Below are positions 6,161-14,634 of a stretch of 60,477 nucleotides of DNA, in pieces (position 1 is the first letter of the stretch; each line of letters opens with the position of its first letter). The position numbers and the translations under genes are program-made. A model generated the notes under the pieces. That model did no database searches, was not told the DNA's origin, and saw nothing but the letters and a program-made list of their open reading frames with translations. The DNA is from an uncultured Oscillospiraceae bacterium (GTDB taxonomy: Bacteria > Bacillota > Clostridia > Oscillospirales > Oscillospiraceae): contig CANQBA010000016.1 in NCBI GenBank assembly GCA_947589545.1, positions 1 through 60,477 on the forward strand. Direction: 5' to 3'.

Positions 6161-7500
6161 AAATCGTTCTCCTTATCGGACTGCGCCTCGGCGGCAGTCC
6201 CGTCTTTGTCGGTTTCGGGCTTGATTTCGGTCTCGGCGGCCTTCCGGAGCTTCTCCTTCACGGCCTCGTCCAGCTCCTCGTCGATGGAGGAGGTGTCGGC
6301 CACGGAGCCGTCCATGCCGTTAAAGGAATACCGGTCCGGATCGTAGCCCCGGCCGCGGGCAAAGGGGCGATCCCCCACGCGGCTGGGATTGTACTTCTCC
6401 CCGGCGTCGGGGTTCAGCGCCCGCTGATACTCCAGGGCCCGGCCGGCGGCCTCCTGCTTTTTCTTCTGCTGCTGTTTCTTCTTGGAGGTATTCTCGGTCT
6501 GGAGATTGTCGCTCTCCGCCCGGCGGCGCTCGGCCTCGGCCCGTTTGGCCTCCAGCTCCGCCTCCCTGGCCTTGCGGGCGGCCTCCTTCTCGGCGAAGTC
6601 AGCCAGCATGGTCTTGGAGTAGAGCTTGGTCAAAAACACGTCCACCAGGATACTGAACAGGGCGTTCACCATCCAGTACACACCCATGGCGGCGGGGAGG
6701 ACGAAGGCAAACCAAAGGCTCATGACAGGCCCCAGAAGGAGCATCATCATGGAGTTGGACTGCTTCTCCAGCGCCTCCACGTTGGCGCCGGGCAGATCCT
6801 TCTGGAGCTTGGTGGCGATCTTGGTGGAGAGCCACTGGAAGAAGGCGGTGATCACCGGGATCAAAAACAGCCCCAGGGCCGGCCACAGGGCCTTGAAGGA
6901 GGAGAAATCGAAGGTCCAGATGCGGAAATTCGGCACCGAGGACAGATCCAGTCCAAAAACGGTGAAGTTCATGGGCCGGAGCTTGTCCGAAAGGCCGGAG
7001 AAGGCCTCAAAGTTGTCGTTGATGAACTTGGTGGCGCTGATCTGGGACTGCAGGAGCTGGCGCACGTCAAAGCCCATCTCCGCCAGCTTCTTGGCGATGG
7101 CGCCCACCGCCTCGCCGCTCTTGGTGACCTCCACCAGCGCCTTGGGGACGCCCATCATGACGGTGAGCGGCTTGCGGATGGCCTGGTAGAGGGCGATGAG
7201 GATGGGGAACGGCAGCAGCGACCAGAGGCAGCCCGACATGGGGCTGACGCCGGCCTCCCGGTAGACCCGTTGCATCTCCTCGTTCATCTTCTGCTGGTTG
7301 GCGGCGTGCTTTTTCTGGATCTCCTGGATCTCGGGGTTCAGCAGCTGCTGGCGCATCATTCCCTTTTTGCTCTTCATCTGGAAGGGCATCAGGATCAGCT
7401 TCACGATGACGGTGAAGAGCACGATGGCGAAAAGATAGTTGTGGGTGATGTTGTAGAGGAACATCAGAAGCAGGCCAAAGGGCCTCGCTATGGTATCCAT
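6157..7500 (-). CDS. yidC: Membrane protein insertase YidC/OxaA
   Basis: This 447-residue protein inserts membrane proteins with or without SecYEG. An N-terminal membrane segment (FGLLLMFLYNI) and the conserved helix-loop region (LILMPFQMKSKKGMMRQQ, then a charged coiled hairpin) are followed by further membrane segments up to about residue 300. The remaining 130 residues form a long charged, coiled and disordered tail rich in Ala/Glu/Lys/Arg that could contact ribosomes. No lipobox is seen at the N-terminus. It sits in the classic rnpA-yidD-yidC-khpB order. Confidence 0.93.
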   Translation of the reverse strand: MDTIARPFGLLLMFLYNITHNYLFAIVLFTVIVKLILMPFQMKSKKGMMRQQLLNPEIQEIQKKHAANQQKMNEEMQRVYREAGVSPMSGCLWSLLPFPILIALYQAIRKPLTVMMGVPKALVEVTKSGEAVGAIAKKLAEMGFDVRQLLQSQISATKFINDNFEAFSGLSDKLRPMNFTVFGLDLSSVPNFRIWTFDFSSFKALWPALGLFLIPVITAFFQWLSTKIATKLQKDLPGANVEALEKQSNSMMMLLLGPVMSLWFAFVLPAAMGVYWMVNALFSILVDVFLTKLYSKTMLADFAEKEAARKAREAELEAKRAEAERRRAESDNLQTENTSKKKQQQKKKQEAAGRALEYQRALNPDAGEKYNPSRVGDRPFARGRGYDPDRYSFNGMDGSVADTSSIDEELDEAVKEKLRKAAETEIKPETDKDGTAAEAQSDKENDL

Positions 7501-7535
7501 TTGTTCACTCCCATCGGGTGTAGTTTTTTGTCCGC

Positions 7536-7748
7536 TCAGGGCACAGGGTCATAGGGATCCGATTTGTTGAAGGGATTGCAGCGCAGTATCCTCTTCAGGG
7601 CCAGCCAGCCGCCCTTGAGGGCGCCGTACTTTTCGATGGCCTCCATGGCGTAGGCCGAGCAGGTAGGATAAAACCGGCAACAGGGGGGACGGGCGGGCGA
7701 TATGCCCTCCCGGTAGACCCGGATCAGGAAAAGCAGGATCCTTTTCAT
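7536..7748 (-). CDS. yidD: Membrane protein insertion efficiency factor YidD
   Basis: This 70-residue protein shows the YidD signature: an amphipathic N-terminus, then [20 protein letters not shown] and RILRCNPF. YidD sits on the inner face of the membrane near YidC and improves insertion. Its start overlaps the rnpA stop by ATGA, and yidC begins 35 bases later. Confidence 0.93.
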   Translation of the reverse strand: MKRILLFLIRVYREGISPARPPCCRFYPTCSAYAMEAIEKYGALKGGWLALKRILRCNPFNKSDPYDPVP

Positions 7749-8080
7749 CGCAAAAGCCCCAGTCTTTTCGCCAGCTCCAGAGCCTCCCGCTCCAGCACCC
7801 GGTAGGGCGCGGCGACGCCCCGGCCCCGGACCACGATCACCAGATCCACGCCCCGGCGGAATTTCCCCTCGTTGAGGCGGTAGACCTCCCGGAGCCTCCG
7901 GCGCACCTTGTTCCGGCGCACGGCCTTGCCCAGCTTTGCGCTGACGGTGATGCCCACCCGGTTATTTTCCCGTTCCCGGCGTTGGGCGTAGAGGACGAGA
8001 TGGGGCCCCACCGCGCTCTTCCCCTTGCGGTAGAGGCGGCGGAACTCAAAATTCTCCTTCAGGGAGGCGGAAAATTCCAT
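7745..8080 (-). CDS. rnpA: Ribonuclease P protein component
   Basis: This 111-residue basic protein is the protein subunit of RNase P, which removes 5' leaders from pre-tRNA. The family motif ([18 protein letters not shown]) lies at about residues 54-71, with an N-terminal [11 protein letters not shown] aromatic/basic patch. ATG 8080 is chosen over GTG 8086 because GAAGGTG sits at proper distance from it. It lies between rpmH and yidD, the usual place. Confidence 0.94.
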   Translation of the reverse strand: MEFSASLKENFEFRRLYRKGKSAVGPHLVLYAQRRERENNRVGITVSAKLGKAVRRNKVRRRLREVYRLNEGKFRRGVDLVIVVRGRGVAAPYRVLEREALELAKRLGLLR

Positions 8081-8167
8081 CAGCACACCTTCTCAACGCT
8101 CAACGCACATAAGGGCGAGGTGTCCCGCCCTTGAAAAACGCTGTTTGAAGATACCGCGAGCCCTTCA

Positions 8168-8302
8168 TCAGTGGGTCAGTCTCTGACGACCCTTGGCGCG
8201 GCGGCGGGCCAAAACCTTGCGGCCGTTGGCGGTAGCCATTCTCTTGCGGAAGCCGTGCTCCTTGGAGCGCTGAAGCTTCTTGGGCTGATAGGTTCTCTTC
8301 AT
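8168..8302 (-). CDS. rpmH: 50S ribosomal protein L34
   Basis: This 44-residue, very basic protein starts [20 protein letters not shown] and ends with [11 protein letters not shown], as L34 does. It heads the rnpA-yidD-yidC-khpB operon. A ribosome site (GGAGGTG) precedes it. In many Firmicutes dnaA lies just upstream and divergent; here the divergent gene is a dCMP deaminase instead. Confidence 0.97.
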   Translation of the reverse strand: MKRTYQPKKLQRSKEHGFRKRMATANGRKVLARRRAKGRQRLTH

Positions 8303-8404
8303 CAGGTTACACCTCCATCAAAAAATTTGAATCTATACTCGACATCAGGCCATTGGCCTGAAGCAGTAGCAAATTCCCCCGCCGCATCCTGCGGCAGGAC
8401 TTAT

Positions 8405-8434
8405 ATTTTACCGTATCTATCCCCCGGTTGTCAA
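8405..8434 (-). promoter_or_regulatory. rpmH operon promoter
   Basis: On the minus strand TTGACA (8429-8434), 18 bases and TAAAAT (8405-8410) form a good promoter about 100 bases before rpmH. The leader contains small inverted repeats (CAGGCCA/TGGCCTG near 8345-8360 and CTGCCGCAGGATGCGGCGGG) that could matter for autoregulation. Confidence 0.7.
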
Positions 8435-8459
8435 CAAAAACTTTGCAAATGTGGAAAAA

Positions 8460-8480
8460 TAGCGCCAAAATAGCGCCAAA
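8460..8480. repeat. 11-base tandem repeat between divergent promoters
   Basis: TAGCGCCAAAA occurs twice in tandem (8460-8470 and 8471-8480, the last base trimmed). It lies midway between the rpmH promoter and the dCMP deaminase promoter. One helical turn of spacing suggests a protein binding site; the regulator is unknown. Confidence 0.5.
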
Positions 8481-8508
8481 CGGGCCGGCCCGCGCCCTCA
8501 AATTATAC

Positions 8509-8537
8509 TTGCACCTTCCTATACGATTTGTTATAAT
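8509..8537 (+). promoter_or_regulatory. Promoter of the dCMP deaminase operon
   Basis: TTGCAC at 8509-8514, a 17-base spacer and TATAAT at 8532-8537 precede the deaminase start by 40 bases. The promoter likely drives the deaminase and the XRE gene behind it. Confidence 0.8.
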
Positions 8538-8577
8538 ATTCCCAACAAATATAATAAACGCCGGGAGGGCTCAACAA

Positions 8578-9069
8578 ATGGACAGAACAGACAGAACCGA
8601 CAAGACCAACTACTACCTGGACATCGCCGAGACAGTGGCGGAGCGCTCCACCTGTATGCGCCGGCACTACGGGGCCATCATCGTCCGGGACGACGAGATC
8701 ATCTCCACCGGCTACAACGGCGCCCCCCGGGGGCGGAAGAACTGCGCCGACCTGGGCCACTGCCTGCGGGACACCCTTCAGATCCCCTCCGGGGAGCGGT
8801 ATGAGCTGTGCAGGGCCGTTCACGCCGAGCAGAACGCCATCATCTCCGCCTCCCGCCGGGACTGCATGGGCGCCACTCTGTATTTGGCGGGCCGCAACCC
8901 CAAGACTGGCCAGCTCCTCACCGACACCACTCCCTGCTCCATGTGCCGCCGGTTCATCATCAACGCCGGCATCCGCCGGGTGATCTGCCGGATCGGCGAG
9001 GCGGAGTATACCGTCACCGACGTGCGCGACTGGATCTTCAACGACGACTCCGTCGACCTGAAGGCGTGA
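8578..9069 (+). CDS. Deoxycytidylate deaminase, ComEB-like
   Basis: This 163-residue zinc deaminase probably converts dCMP to dUMP for dTTP synthesis. The zinc and catalytic motif HAEQNAI (about residue 82, preceded by CRAV) and the PCSMC motif (about residue 122) are both present. Allosteric-type dCMP deaminases have the extra insert seen around GYNGAPRGRKNC. The start at 8578 is preceded by GGGAGGG; an upstream in-frame ATG lacks a ribosome site and lies before the promoter. In B. subtilis the orthologue is named comEB. Confidence 0.9.
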   Translation: MDRTDRTDKTNYYLDIAETVAERSTCMRRHYGAIIVRDDEIISTGYNGAPRGRKNCADLGHCLRDTLQIPSGERYELCRAVHAEQNAIISASRRDCMGATLYLAGRNPKTGQLLTDTTPCSMCRRFIINAGIRRVICRIGEAEYTVTDVRDWIFNDDSVDLKA

Positions 9070-9079
9070 GGGCGGGGCC

Positions 9080-9370
9080 GTGGATCTGAAATTCCCCGAT
9101 ATCCTCACCGCTCTCCGCTCGGAGCGCGGGATCAGCCAGCGAAAGGCCGCCTCAGATCTGGGTATCTCCCAGGCGCTCCTGTCCCACTACGAAAACGGCA
9201 TCCGGGAGCCGCGGCTGGACTTTGTGGTGCGCGTCTGCGACTACTACAATGTCTCCGCCGACTATATGCTGGGCCGCTCCTTTGACGGATACCAGGAGTT
9301 CAAAAAGCTTGTGGGCCGCCTGACGGAGCTGTCCGCCGAGGCCAACCGCCTCATCGAAGAAATCCGGTAA
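9080..9370 (+). CDS. XRE-family transcriptional regulator
   Basis: This 96-residue protein starts at GTG 9080 and consists mainly of a Cro/C1 helix-turn-helix (residues about 7-62, GISQRKAASDLGISQALLSHYENG) with a short helical C-terminus. It lies 10 bases after the deaminase gene, so the two are probably co-transcribed. The target is unknown; the tandem repeat at 8460 could be its operator, which would be autoregulation (inference). Confidence 0.88.
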   Translation: MDLKFPDILTALRSERGISQRKAASDLGISQALLSHYENGIREPRLDFVVRVCDYYNVSADYMLGRSFDGYQEFKKLVGRLTELSAEANRLIEEIR

Positions 9371-9436
9371 CGCCCGCCCCGCGATAATACTGCCAAAAAG
9401 CGGCTCGCCGCCTTTCGGCAAAAGGAAACGTGACTT

Positions 9437-11242
9437 ATGACTGACCAATCTTTAATCCGCAATTTCTCCATCATCGCCCACGTGGACCATGGAAAGTCCA
9501 CGCTGTCCGACCGGCTCATCGAGCTCACCGGCGCGGTGCCCACCCGGGAGATGGAGGATCAGCTTCTGGACAACATGGATCTTGAGCGCGAGCACGGCAT
9601 CACCATCAAGGCCCGGGCCATCCGCTTAGAGTACAAGGCGGAGGACGGCAGGACCTATGTGCTGAACCTCATCGACACGCCGGGCCACGTGGACTTCGGC
9701 TACGAGGTCAGCCGCTCCCTGGCCGCCTGCGAGGGGGCCGTTCTGGTGGTGGACGCGGCCCAGGGCGTGGAGGCCCAAACCCTGGCCAACACCTATCTGG
9801 CCCTGGAGCACGAGCTGGAGATCGTGCCGGTGATCAACAAGATCGACCTGCCCGCCGCCGACCCCAAAAAGGCCAAGGAGGAGGTGGAGAACGTCATCGG
9901 CCTGGAGGCCATGGACGCCCCCGAGATCTCCGCCAAGCTGGGCACCAATGTGGAGGACGTCCTCCGGGCCGTCGTGGAGAAGGTGCCCGCGCCAAGCGGC
10001 GACCGGGAGGCCCCCCTCCGGGCGCTGATTTTCGACTCCCAGTACGACGCCTACCGGGGCGTGGTGGTGTATGTGCGGCTTATGGACGGCCAGCTCCACA
10101 CCGGCGACCGCATCCGCATGATGGCCTCCGGCGCGGAGTATGAGATCGTGGAGTGCGGCCACCTCCTGCCCAAGAGCTACCGGCCCGAGGAGGGCCTGTA
10201 TGCCGGGGAGGTGGGCTATTTTACCGCCTCCATCAAGAACGTCCGGGATACCCAGGTGGGCGACACCGTGACCCTGGCCGCCCGTCCCACCCCGGAGCCC
10301 CTGCCCGGCTACCGCCCCGCGCGGCAGATGGTCTACTGCGGCATCTACACCGAGGACGGCTCAAAATTCCCCGACCTCCGGGACGCCCTGGAGAAGCTTC
10401 AGCTCAACGATGCCTCTTTGAGCTTCGAGCCGGAGACCTCGGCGGCCCTGGGCTTCGGCTTCCGGTGCGGCTTTTTGGGGATGCTCCACATGGAGATCAT
10501 TCAGGAGCGCCTGGAGCGGGAGTTTGACCTGGATCTCATCACCACCCTGCCCTCCGTCATCTACGAGGTCACCAAAACCGACGGCACGGTGGTCATGGTG
10601 GACAACCCCCACAACTACCCCGATCCCTCCGCGATCCTGGAGACGCGGGAGCCCTTCGTGGCGGCCTCCATCATCACGCCGCCGGAATTTGTGGGCAACA
10701 TCATGCCCATGTGCCAGGAGCGCCGGGGCGAGTACCGGGATATGCAGTACCTGGACACCAACTTAGCGGAGCTGCGCTACTATATGCCCCTGGGCGAGAT
10801 CATCTACGACTTTTTCGACACCCTGAAGGCCAGGACCCGGGGCTACGCCTCCCTGGACTATGAGTTCGCCGAGTACCGCCCCTCGGATCTGGTGAAGGTG
10901 GATATGCTCTTAAACGGCGACCAGGTGGACGCCCTCTCCTTCATCGCCCACCGGGAAAAGGCGTACCCCAGAGCCCGGAAGCTGTGCGAAAAGCTGAAGG
11001 ACAACATCCCCCGCCAGCTCTTTGAGGTGCCCGTCCAGGCGGCCATCGGCGGGAAGATCATCGCCCGGGAGACGGTGAAGGCCCTCCGCAAGGACGTGCT
11101 GGCCAAGTGCTACGGCGGCGACATCACCCGCAAAAAGAAGCTCCTGGAGAAGCAAAAAGAGGGCAAGAAAAAAATGCGCCAGCTGGGTACCGTTCAGATC
11201 CCCACCGAAGCCTTTATGGCCGTCCTCAAGCTGGACGAGTAA
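9437..11242 (+). CDS. lepA: Elongation factor 4 (LepA)
   Basis: This 601-residue translational GTPase is thought to aid ribosome back-translocation or assembly. GTPase motifs are G1 AHVDHGKST (14-22), G3 DTPGH and G4 NKID. The EF4-specific C-terminal domain with the conserved [15 protein letters not shown] region is complete. It has a good AAAGGAAACG leader and lies 66 bases after the XRE gene. Length matches the family. Confidence 0.97.
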   Translation: MTDQSLIRNFSIIAHVDHGKSTLSDRLIELTGAVPTREMEDQLLDNMDLEREHGITIKARAIRLEYKAEDGRTYVLNLIDTPGHVDFGYEVSRSLAACEGAVLVVDAAQGVEAQTLANTYLALEHELEIVPVINKIDLPAADPKKAKEEVENVIGLEAMDAPEISAKLGTNVEDVLRAVVEKVPAPSGDREAPLRALIFDSQYDAYRGVVVYVRLMDGQLHTGDRIRMMASGAEYEIVECGHLLPKSYRPEEGLYAGEVGYFTASIKNVRDTQVGDTVTLAARPTPEPLPGYRPARQMVYCGIYTEDGSKFPDLRDALEKLQLNDASLSFEPETSAALGFGFRCGFLGMLHMEIIQERLEREFDLDLITTLPSVIYEVTKTDGTVVMVDNPHNYPDPSAILETREPFVAASIITPPEFVGNIMPMCQERRGEYRDMQYLDTNLAELRYYMPLGEIIYDFFDTLKARTRGYASLDYEFAEYRPSDLVKVDMLLNGDQVDALSFIAHREKAYPRARKLCEKLKDNIPRQLFEVPVQAAIGGKIIARETVKALRKDVLAKCYGGDITRKKKLLEKQKEGKKKMRQLGTVQIPTEAFMAVLKLDE

Positions 11243-11267
11243 CGCCCTTTGCTTCTGTACAGGTTGG

Positions 11268-11296
11268 ATTATACCACGTGAACGCTTATTTGTCAA
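11268..11296 (-). promoter_or_regulatory. Strong minus-strand promoter after lepA
   Basis: On the minus strand TTGACA (11291-11296), 17 bases and TATAAT (11268-11273) with a TGG extension form a near-perfect promoter. It points into the 3' end of lepA, with no minus-strand gene ahead. A nearly identical module facing the other way lies at 16470-16498. Confidence 0.75.
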
Positions 11297-11330
11297 GTAA
11301 AAATATTATAAATTTAATTAATTTTTTATG

Positions 11331-11362
11331 AACAACCGCGGCCCCGTCGCCGCGGTTGTTTT
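11331..11362 (+). terminator. Hairpin between lepA and the GH2 gene
   Basis: A perfect 12-bp stem AACAACCGCGGC with loop CCCGTC is followed by TTTT only through the stem end (GTTGTTTTAAGG). It ends just before the GH2 ribosome site at about 11362-11368. It probably terminates lepA transcription but could instead sit in the GH2 leader. Confidence 0.6.
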
Positions 11363-11376
11363 AAGGAGGCCCTGCT

Positions 11377-13638
11377 ATGCGCGAGACTATCCCCCTCAAC
11401 GACAACTGGCGCTTCACAAAATGCGCCGCCGGCCTGCCCGATACTCTGCCGGAGGACTGGGAGCGCGTGGATCTGCCCCACACCTGGAACGGCGTAGACG
11501 GCCAGGGCGGGGCGGAGACCTATTACCGGGGCAGCTGCCTGTACGCCAGAGCCTTCCGGACGCCCCGCCAGCCCCTGGGCGGCGGGCGCGTCTATGTGGA
11601 GCTCCTGGCCGCCGGCCAGCAGGCCGCGGTGTACGTCAACGGCCGGATGGCCGCGGCCCACGAGGGCGGCTACTCCGCCTTCCGGGCGGATATCACGGAG
11701 CTTTGCGCGGCGGAGGGGGACAATCTGCTGGTGGTCAACTGCTCCAACGCGTACAGGGACGGGGTCTACCCCCAGACGGCGGACTTCACCTTCTACGGCG
11801 GCCTCTACCGGGGCGTAAATCTGATCTGCGTGCCGGAGACCCATTTCGACCTGGACACCTTCGGCGGCCCCGGCATAAAGGTGACGCCCCGGCCCGTGGA
11901 GGGCGGGGCGGTCTTCGCCGTGGAGAGCTTCGTCAAAAACGCCGGCCCCGACTACACGGTGCTGTACAGCATCGCCGGCGGCGACCGCCGCGAAGCGGCC
12001 TCCGGCGCAAGGCCCGCCGGGGAACCCGCCATAGAGCTCTTCGTCCCGGAGGCGCGGCTGTGGAGTCCCGGCGGTCCGTATCTCTACACCGTCACCGCCA
12101 CCCTCCAGTACCGGAACGAGGCGGTGGACGAGGTCATCGTCCGGGCCGGCGTCCGCTCCTTCTCCGTGGATCCCGGCCGGGGCTTTCTCCTGAACGGCGT
12201 CCCCACGCCCCTGCGGGGCGTCTCCCGCCACCAGGACCGGCTCTACAAGGGGAACGCCCTCAGCGCGGAGGAGCACCGGGAGGACGCCGCGCTCATAAAG
12301 GAGCTGGGGGCCAACGCCGTGCGGCTGGCCCATTACCAGCACAGCCAGGACTTTTACGACGCCTGCGACGAGCTGGGCCTGGTGGTCTGGGCGGAGATCC
12401 CCTTCATCAGCGTCTTCGACCCCGACCCGGCGGCCCATGAAAACTGCCTCCAGCAGCTGACGGAGCTGATCGTCCAGAACTACAACCACCCCTGTATCTG
12501 CTTCTGGGGTCTGGCCAACGAGATCACCATCGGCGGCATGAACGACAAGATCCCCGAAAATCTCCGGGCGCTGAACGCGCTGGCGAAAAGGCTGGATCCC
12601 ACGCGCCTGACCACCCTGGCGCATCTCTCCAACGTGCCCCGGGACAGCGTGATGCACACCATCCCCGACGTCATCGCCTACAACCACTACATGGGCTGGT
12701 ACGGCGGGCGCGTGGAGGACAACGGCCCCTGGCTGGACGAGTTTCACGCCGCCCGGCCGGAGCTGTGCCTGGGTCTTTCCGAGTACGGCTGCGAGGGCAT
12801 CCTCACCTACCACGGCCCGGAGCCAAAATGCAAGGATTACAGCGAGGAATACCAGGCCCTGTACCATGAGCATATGGCGAAGGTGATCGCGGAGCGCCCC
12901 TGGCTGTGGTGCTCCTTTGTGTGGAATATGTTCGACTTTGGCGCGGCCAACCGGGACGAGGGCGGCGTCCGGGGCCGGAACAACAAGGGCCTGGTCACCC
13001 TGGATCGAAAGACGAAAAAGGACGCCTACTACATCTACAAGGCGTACTGGAACCCGGAGCCCATGATCCATATCTGCGGCAAGCGCTGCGCCCAGCGGGC
13101 CGGGGAGACCACGGTCATCAAATTTTACACCAACGAGCCGGAGGCGAGGCTTTATATCAATAACGATCTGGTCTGGCAGCCGAAGGCGGCGGAGGGCCAG
13201 CGGGTCTTTGAACACACGGTAAAGCTGCGCCCCGGCCGGAATTGGATCACCGTCCGCACGCCCCACGCCGCCGACTCCACTACCATCGAGCGGGTAGACG
13301 CGGAACCGGCGGTCTACGCCCTCCCCGACGCCGGGGAGCGGGCCAAATTTACCGGGAACTGGTTTGAGAAGCTGGACGAAAGAGAGCGCACCGGGCCCCT
13401 CGCCTTCCCCGCCGGCCGGTACTCCGTCCGGGACACCTACGAGGCTCTTTGCGCCCACCCGGCGGCCTTCGCCGTCATCAACAAATACATGAAGCTGGCC
13501 ACCAACTTCCCCCTGACCCCCGGCGAGGGCAACTGGAAGCTGATCCACGACAAGTCGCCGGAGCAGCTCCGCGACCGCCTGCCGGAGGGCTTCCTGCAGG
13601 TGGTGAACCGGGAGCTGAATAAAATAGCGAAGCCGTGA
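11377..13638 (+). CDS. Glycoside hydrolase family 2 (beta-galactosidase-like)
   Basis: This 753-residue enzyme probably cleaves a beta-linked galactoside, glucuronide or mannoside. The N-terminal jelly-roll domain spans about 1-155, the Ig-like domain about 160-262 and the TIM barrel about 263-540. The catalytic acid/base is in the family motif LANE (N381-E382) and the likely nucleophile is E469 in SEYG. A C-terminal Ig-like region (DUF4982 type) follows, plus about 90 residues with no clear assignment. There is no signal peptide, so it acts on imported oligosaccharides. It stands alone, with no transporter nearby. Confidence 0.9.
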   Translation: MRETIPLNDNWRFTKCAAGLPDTLPEDWERVDLPHTWNGVDGQGGAETYYRGSCLYARAFRTPRQPLGGGRVYVELLAAGQQAAVYVNGRMAAAHEGGYSAFRADITELCAAEGDNLLVVNCSNAYRDGVYPQTADFTFYGGLYRGVNLICVPETHFDLDTFGGPGIKVTPRPVEGGAVFAVESFVKNAGPDYTVLYSIAGGDRREAASGARPAGEPAIELFVPEARLWSPGGPYLYTVTATLQYRNEAVDEVIVRAGVRSFSVDPGRGFLLNGVPTPLRGVSRHQDRLYKGNALSAEEHREDAALIKELGANAVRLAHYQHSQDFYDACDELGLVVWAEIPFISVFDPDPAAHENCLQQLTELIVQNYNHPCICFWGLANEITIGGMNDKIPENLRALNALAKRLDPTRLTTLAHLSNVPRDSVMHTIPDVIAYNHYMGWYGGRVEDNGPWLDEFHAARPELCLGLSEYGCEGILTYHGPEPKCKDYSEEYQALYHEHMAKVIAERPWLWCSFVWNMFDFGAANRDEGGVRGRNNKGLVTLDRKTKKDAYYIYKAYWNPEPMIHICGKRCAQRAGETTVIKFYTNEPEARLYINNDLVWQPKAAEGQRVFEHTVKLRPGRNWITVRTPHAADSTTIERVDAEPAVYALPDAGERAKFTGNWFEKLDERERTGPLAFPAGRYSVRDTYEALCAHPAAFAVINKYMKLATNFPLTPGEGNWKLIHDKSPEQLRDRLPEGFLQVVNRELNKIAKP

Positions 13639-13646
13639 CCCCGGCG

Positions 13647-14447
13647 GGGGAATAAGGTTGTCCGCCCTAACGGCGGACGGGAACTTGCTTTTCTCCTTTT
13701 GGATTTCCAAAAGGAGAAAAGACAGCAAAAGAGGAAAAGAAACCAGGGGAGGGATTTCGCTTTTCCCTCCCCTGAACCTCACCTTTGAAAGACGACCACA
13801 CAGGGGCTCGCCCGCAGGGAAGAGTAACGTATCTGTAGGGGCCGATGTGGTCATCGGCCCCTACGGTTACCCGGTTGCGACTTTCCGACGCATTACGTTA
13901 AACGCACCACACCTCCCGTACGGGCCGGACACCCGACCGGCCCATTCCTCGAATTCCCGACAATCTTTCGTCGTACGCCGTACGGGCCGCATTGGGGCCC
14001 CCATCGGGCTGTCGCCCGATGGGGAAAGGAGGAGCGAACCGTGCGAGTGAGCCCGAACACTTGCAGGGCGAGCCATCACCGGTTCCGCGGCGATGCCGGC
14101 GGCCCACGACTTCCCGGCGCATTTTGTTCAACGCACCCCATAGGGGTCGCCGTCCCCGGCGACCCGTCCCGGTTGACCTCCAGTCTTTCGTATATGCTGT
14201 AGGGGCCGCCTCTCTTGGCGGCCCGTAATTATAATATGCGGCAAAGCCGCAACCTTTTTGAATGGGATTCCCCGAAAATACGGCGGGCCGCCTGGAGAGG
14301 CGGCCCGTACGGCGTTGAAATTAAATTTCCGGGAATTCGAAGAAACGGGATTCGATGGCGCGGCATGCGGGCCGATGACCACATTGGCCCCTGTGTGGTC
14401 GTTTAGAAAAGCAAATCACCGTCCGCCGTTAAAGCGGACACCTTATT
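13647..14447. repeat. 800-bp non-coding array of palindromes with inverted ends
   Basis: No gene lies here. The two ends are inverted copies: about 42 bp (13651-13692 against 14406-14447) with one gap and about five mismatches, then a 16-bp exact inverted match (13792-13807 against 14387-14402). Inside are at least ten hairpins: for example a 15-bp stem at 13688-13721, a 13-bp stem GTAGGGGCCGATG at 13835-13864, and GGGCCGNN-type stems near 13922, 14144, 14204, 14285 and 14369. A leader module occurs as degenerate copies (13879-13912 and 14108-14141). A related hairpin unit occurs at about 40200. Confidence 0.75.
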
Positions 14448-14625
14448 TCCCCTCGTTTCTCGCCCTCACCGCCAGGCTGGAAAACACCAGCGCTGCGGCG
14501 CAGGGGGCCAGGACGGCCAGGGTGCTCATCTCGCCGCCGGAGCGGAAATACAGCACCGCCATGACCACGGTAAGGATCACGAACAGCGCCGTGACGATCC
14601 AGTAAAGAGTGCTGAGCTTTTTCAT
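14443..14625 (-). CDS. Small membrane protein, two hydrophobic helices
   Basis: This 60-residue protein has two membrane helices (about 8-27 and 37-52) and short charged ends. It begins 9 bases after the glnS stop and has an AGGCGG ribosome site, so it is probably co-transcribed with glnS. The family is not recognised. Its stop codon lies inside the terminal inverted repeat of the palindrome array. Confidence 0.65.
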   Translation of the reverse strand: MKKLSTLYWIVTALFVILTVVMAVLYFRSGGEMSTLAVLAPCAAALVFSSLAVRARNEGK

Positions 14626-14634
14626 ACGTCCGCC

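Noticed and set aside
8303-8577. Chromosomal origin next to rpmH
   Set aside because: Only one or two weak DnaA-box-like words (for example TTTTCCACA) occur and dnaA is absent; no box cluster or AT-rich unwinding element.
11326-13854. 842-codon open frame antisense to the GH2 gene
   Set aside because: It mirrors the GH2 codons in a G+C-rich region, has low-complexity Gly/Val/Leu/Arg-rich translation and no family resemblance. The GH2 frame has all catalytic motifs.
13647-14447. CRISPR array
   Set aside because: Repeats are palindromic and of unequal length and spacing, with no constant repeat or spacers and no cas genes nearby.
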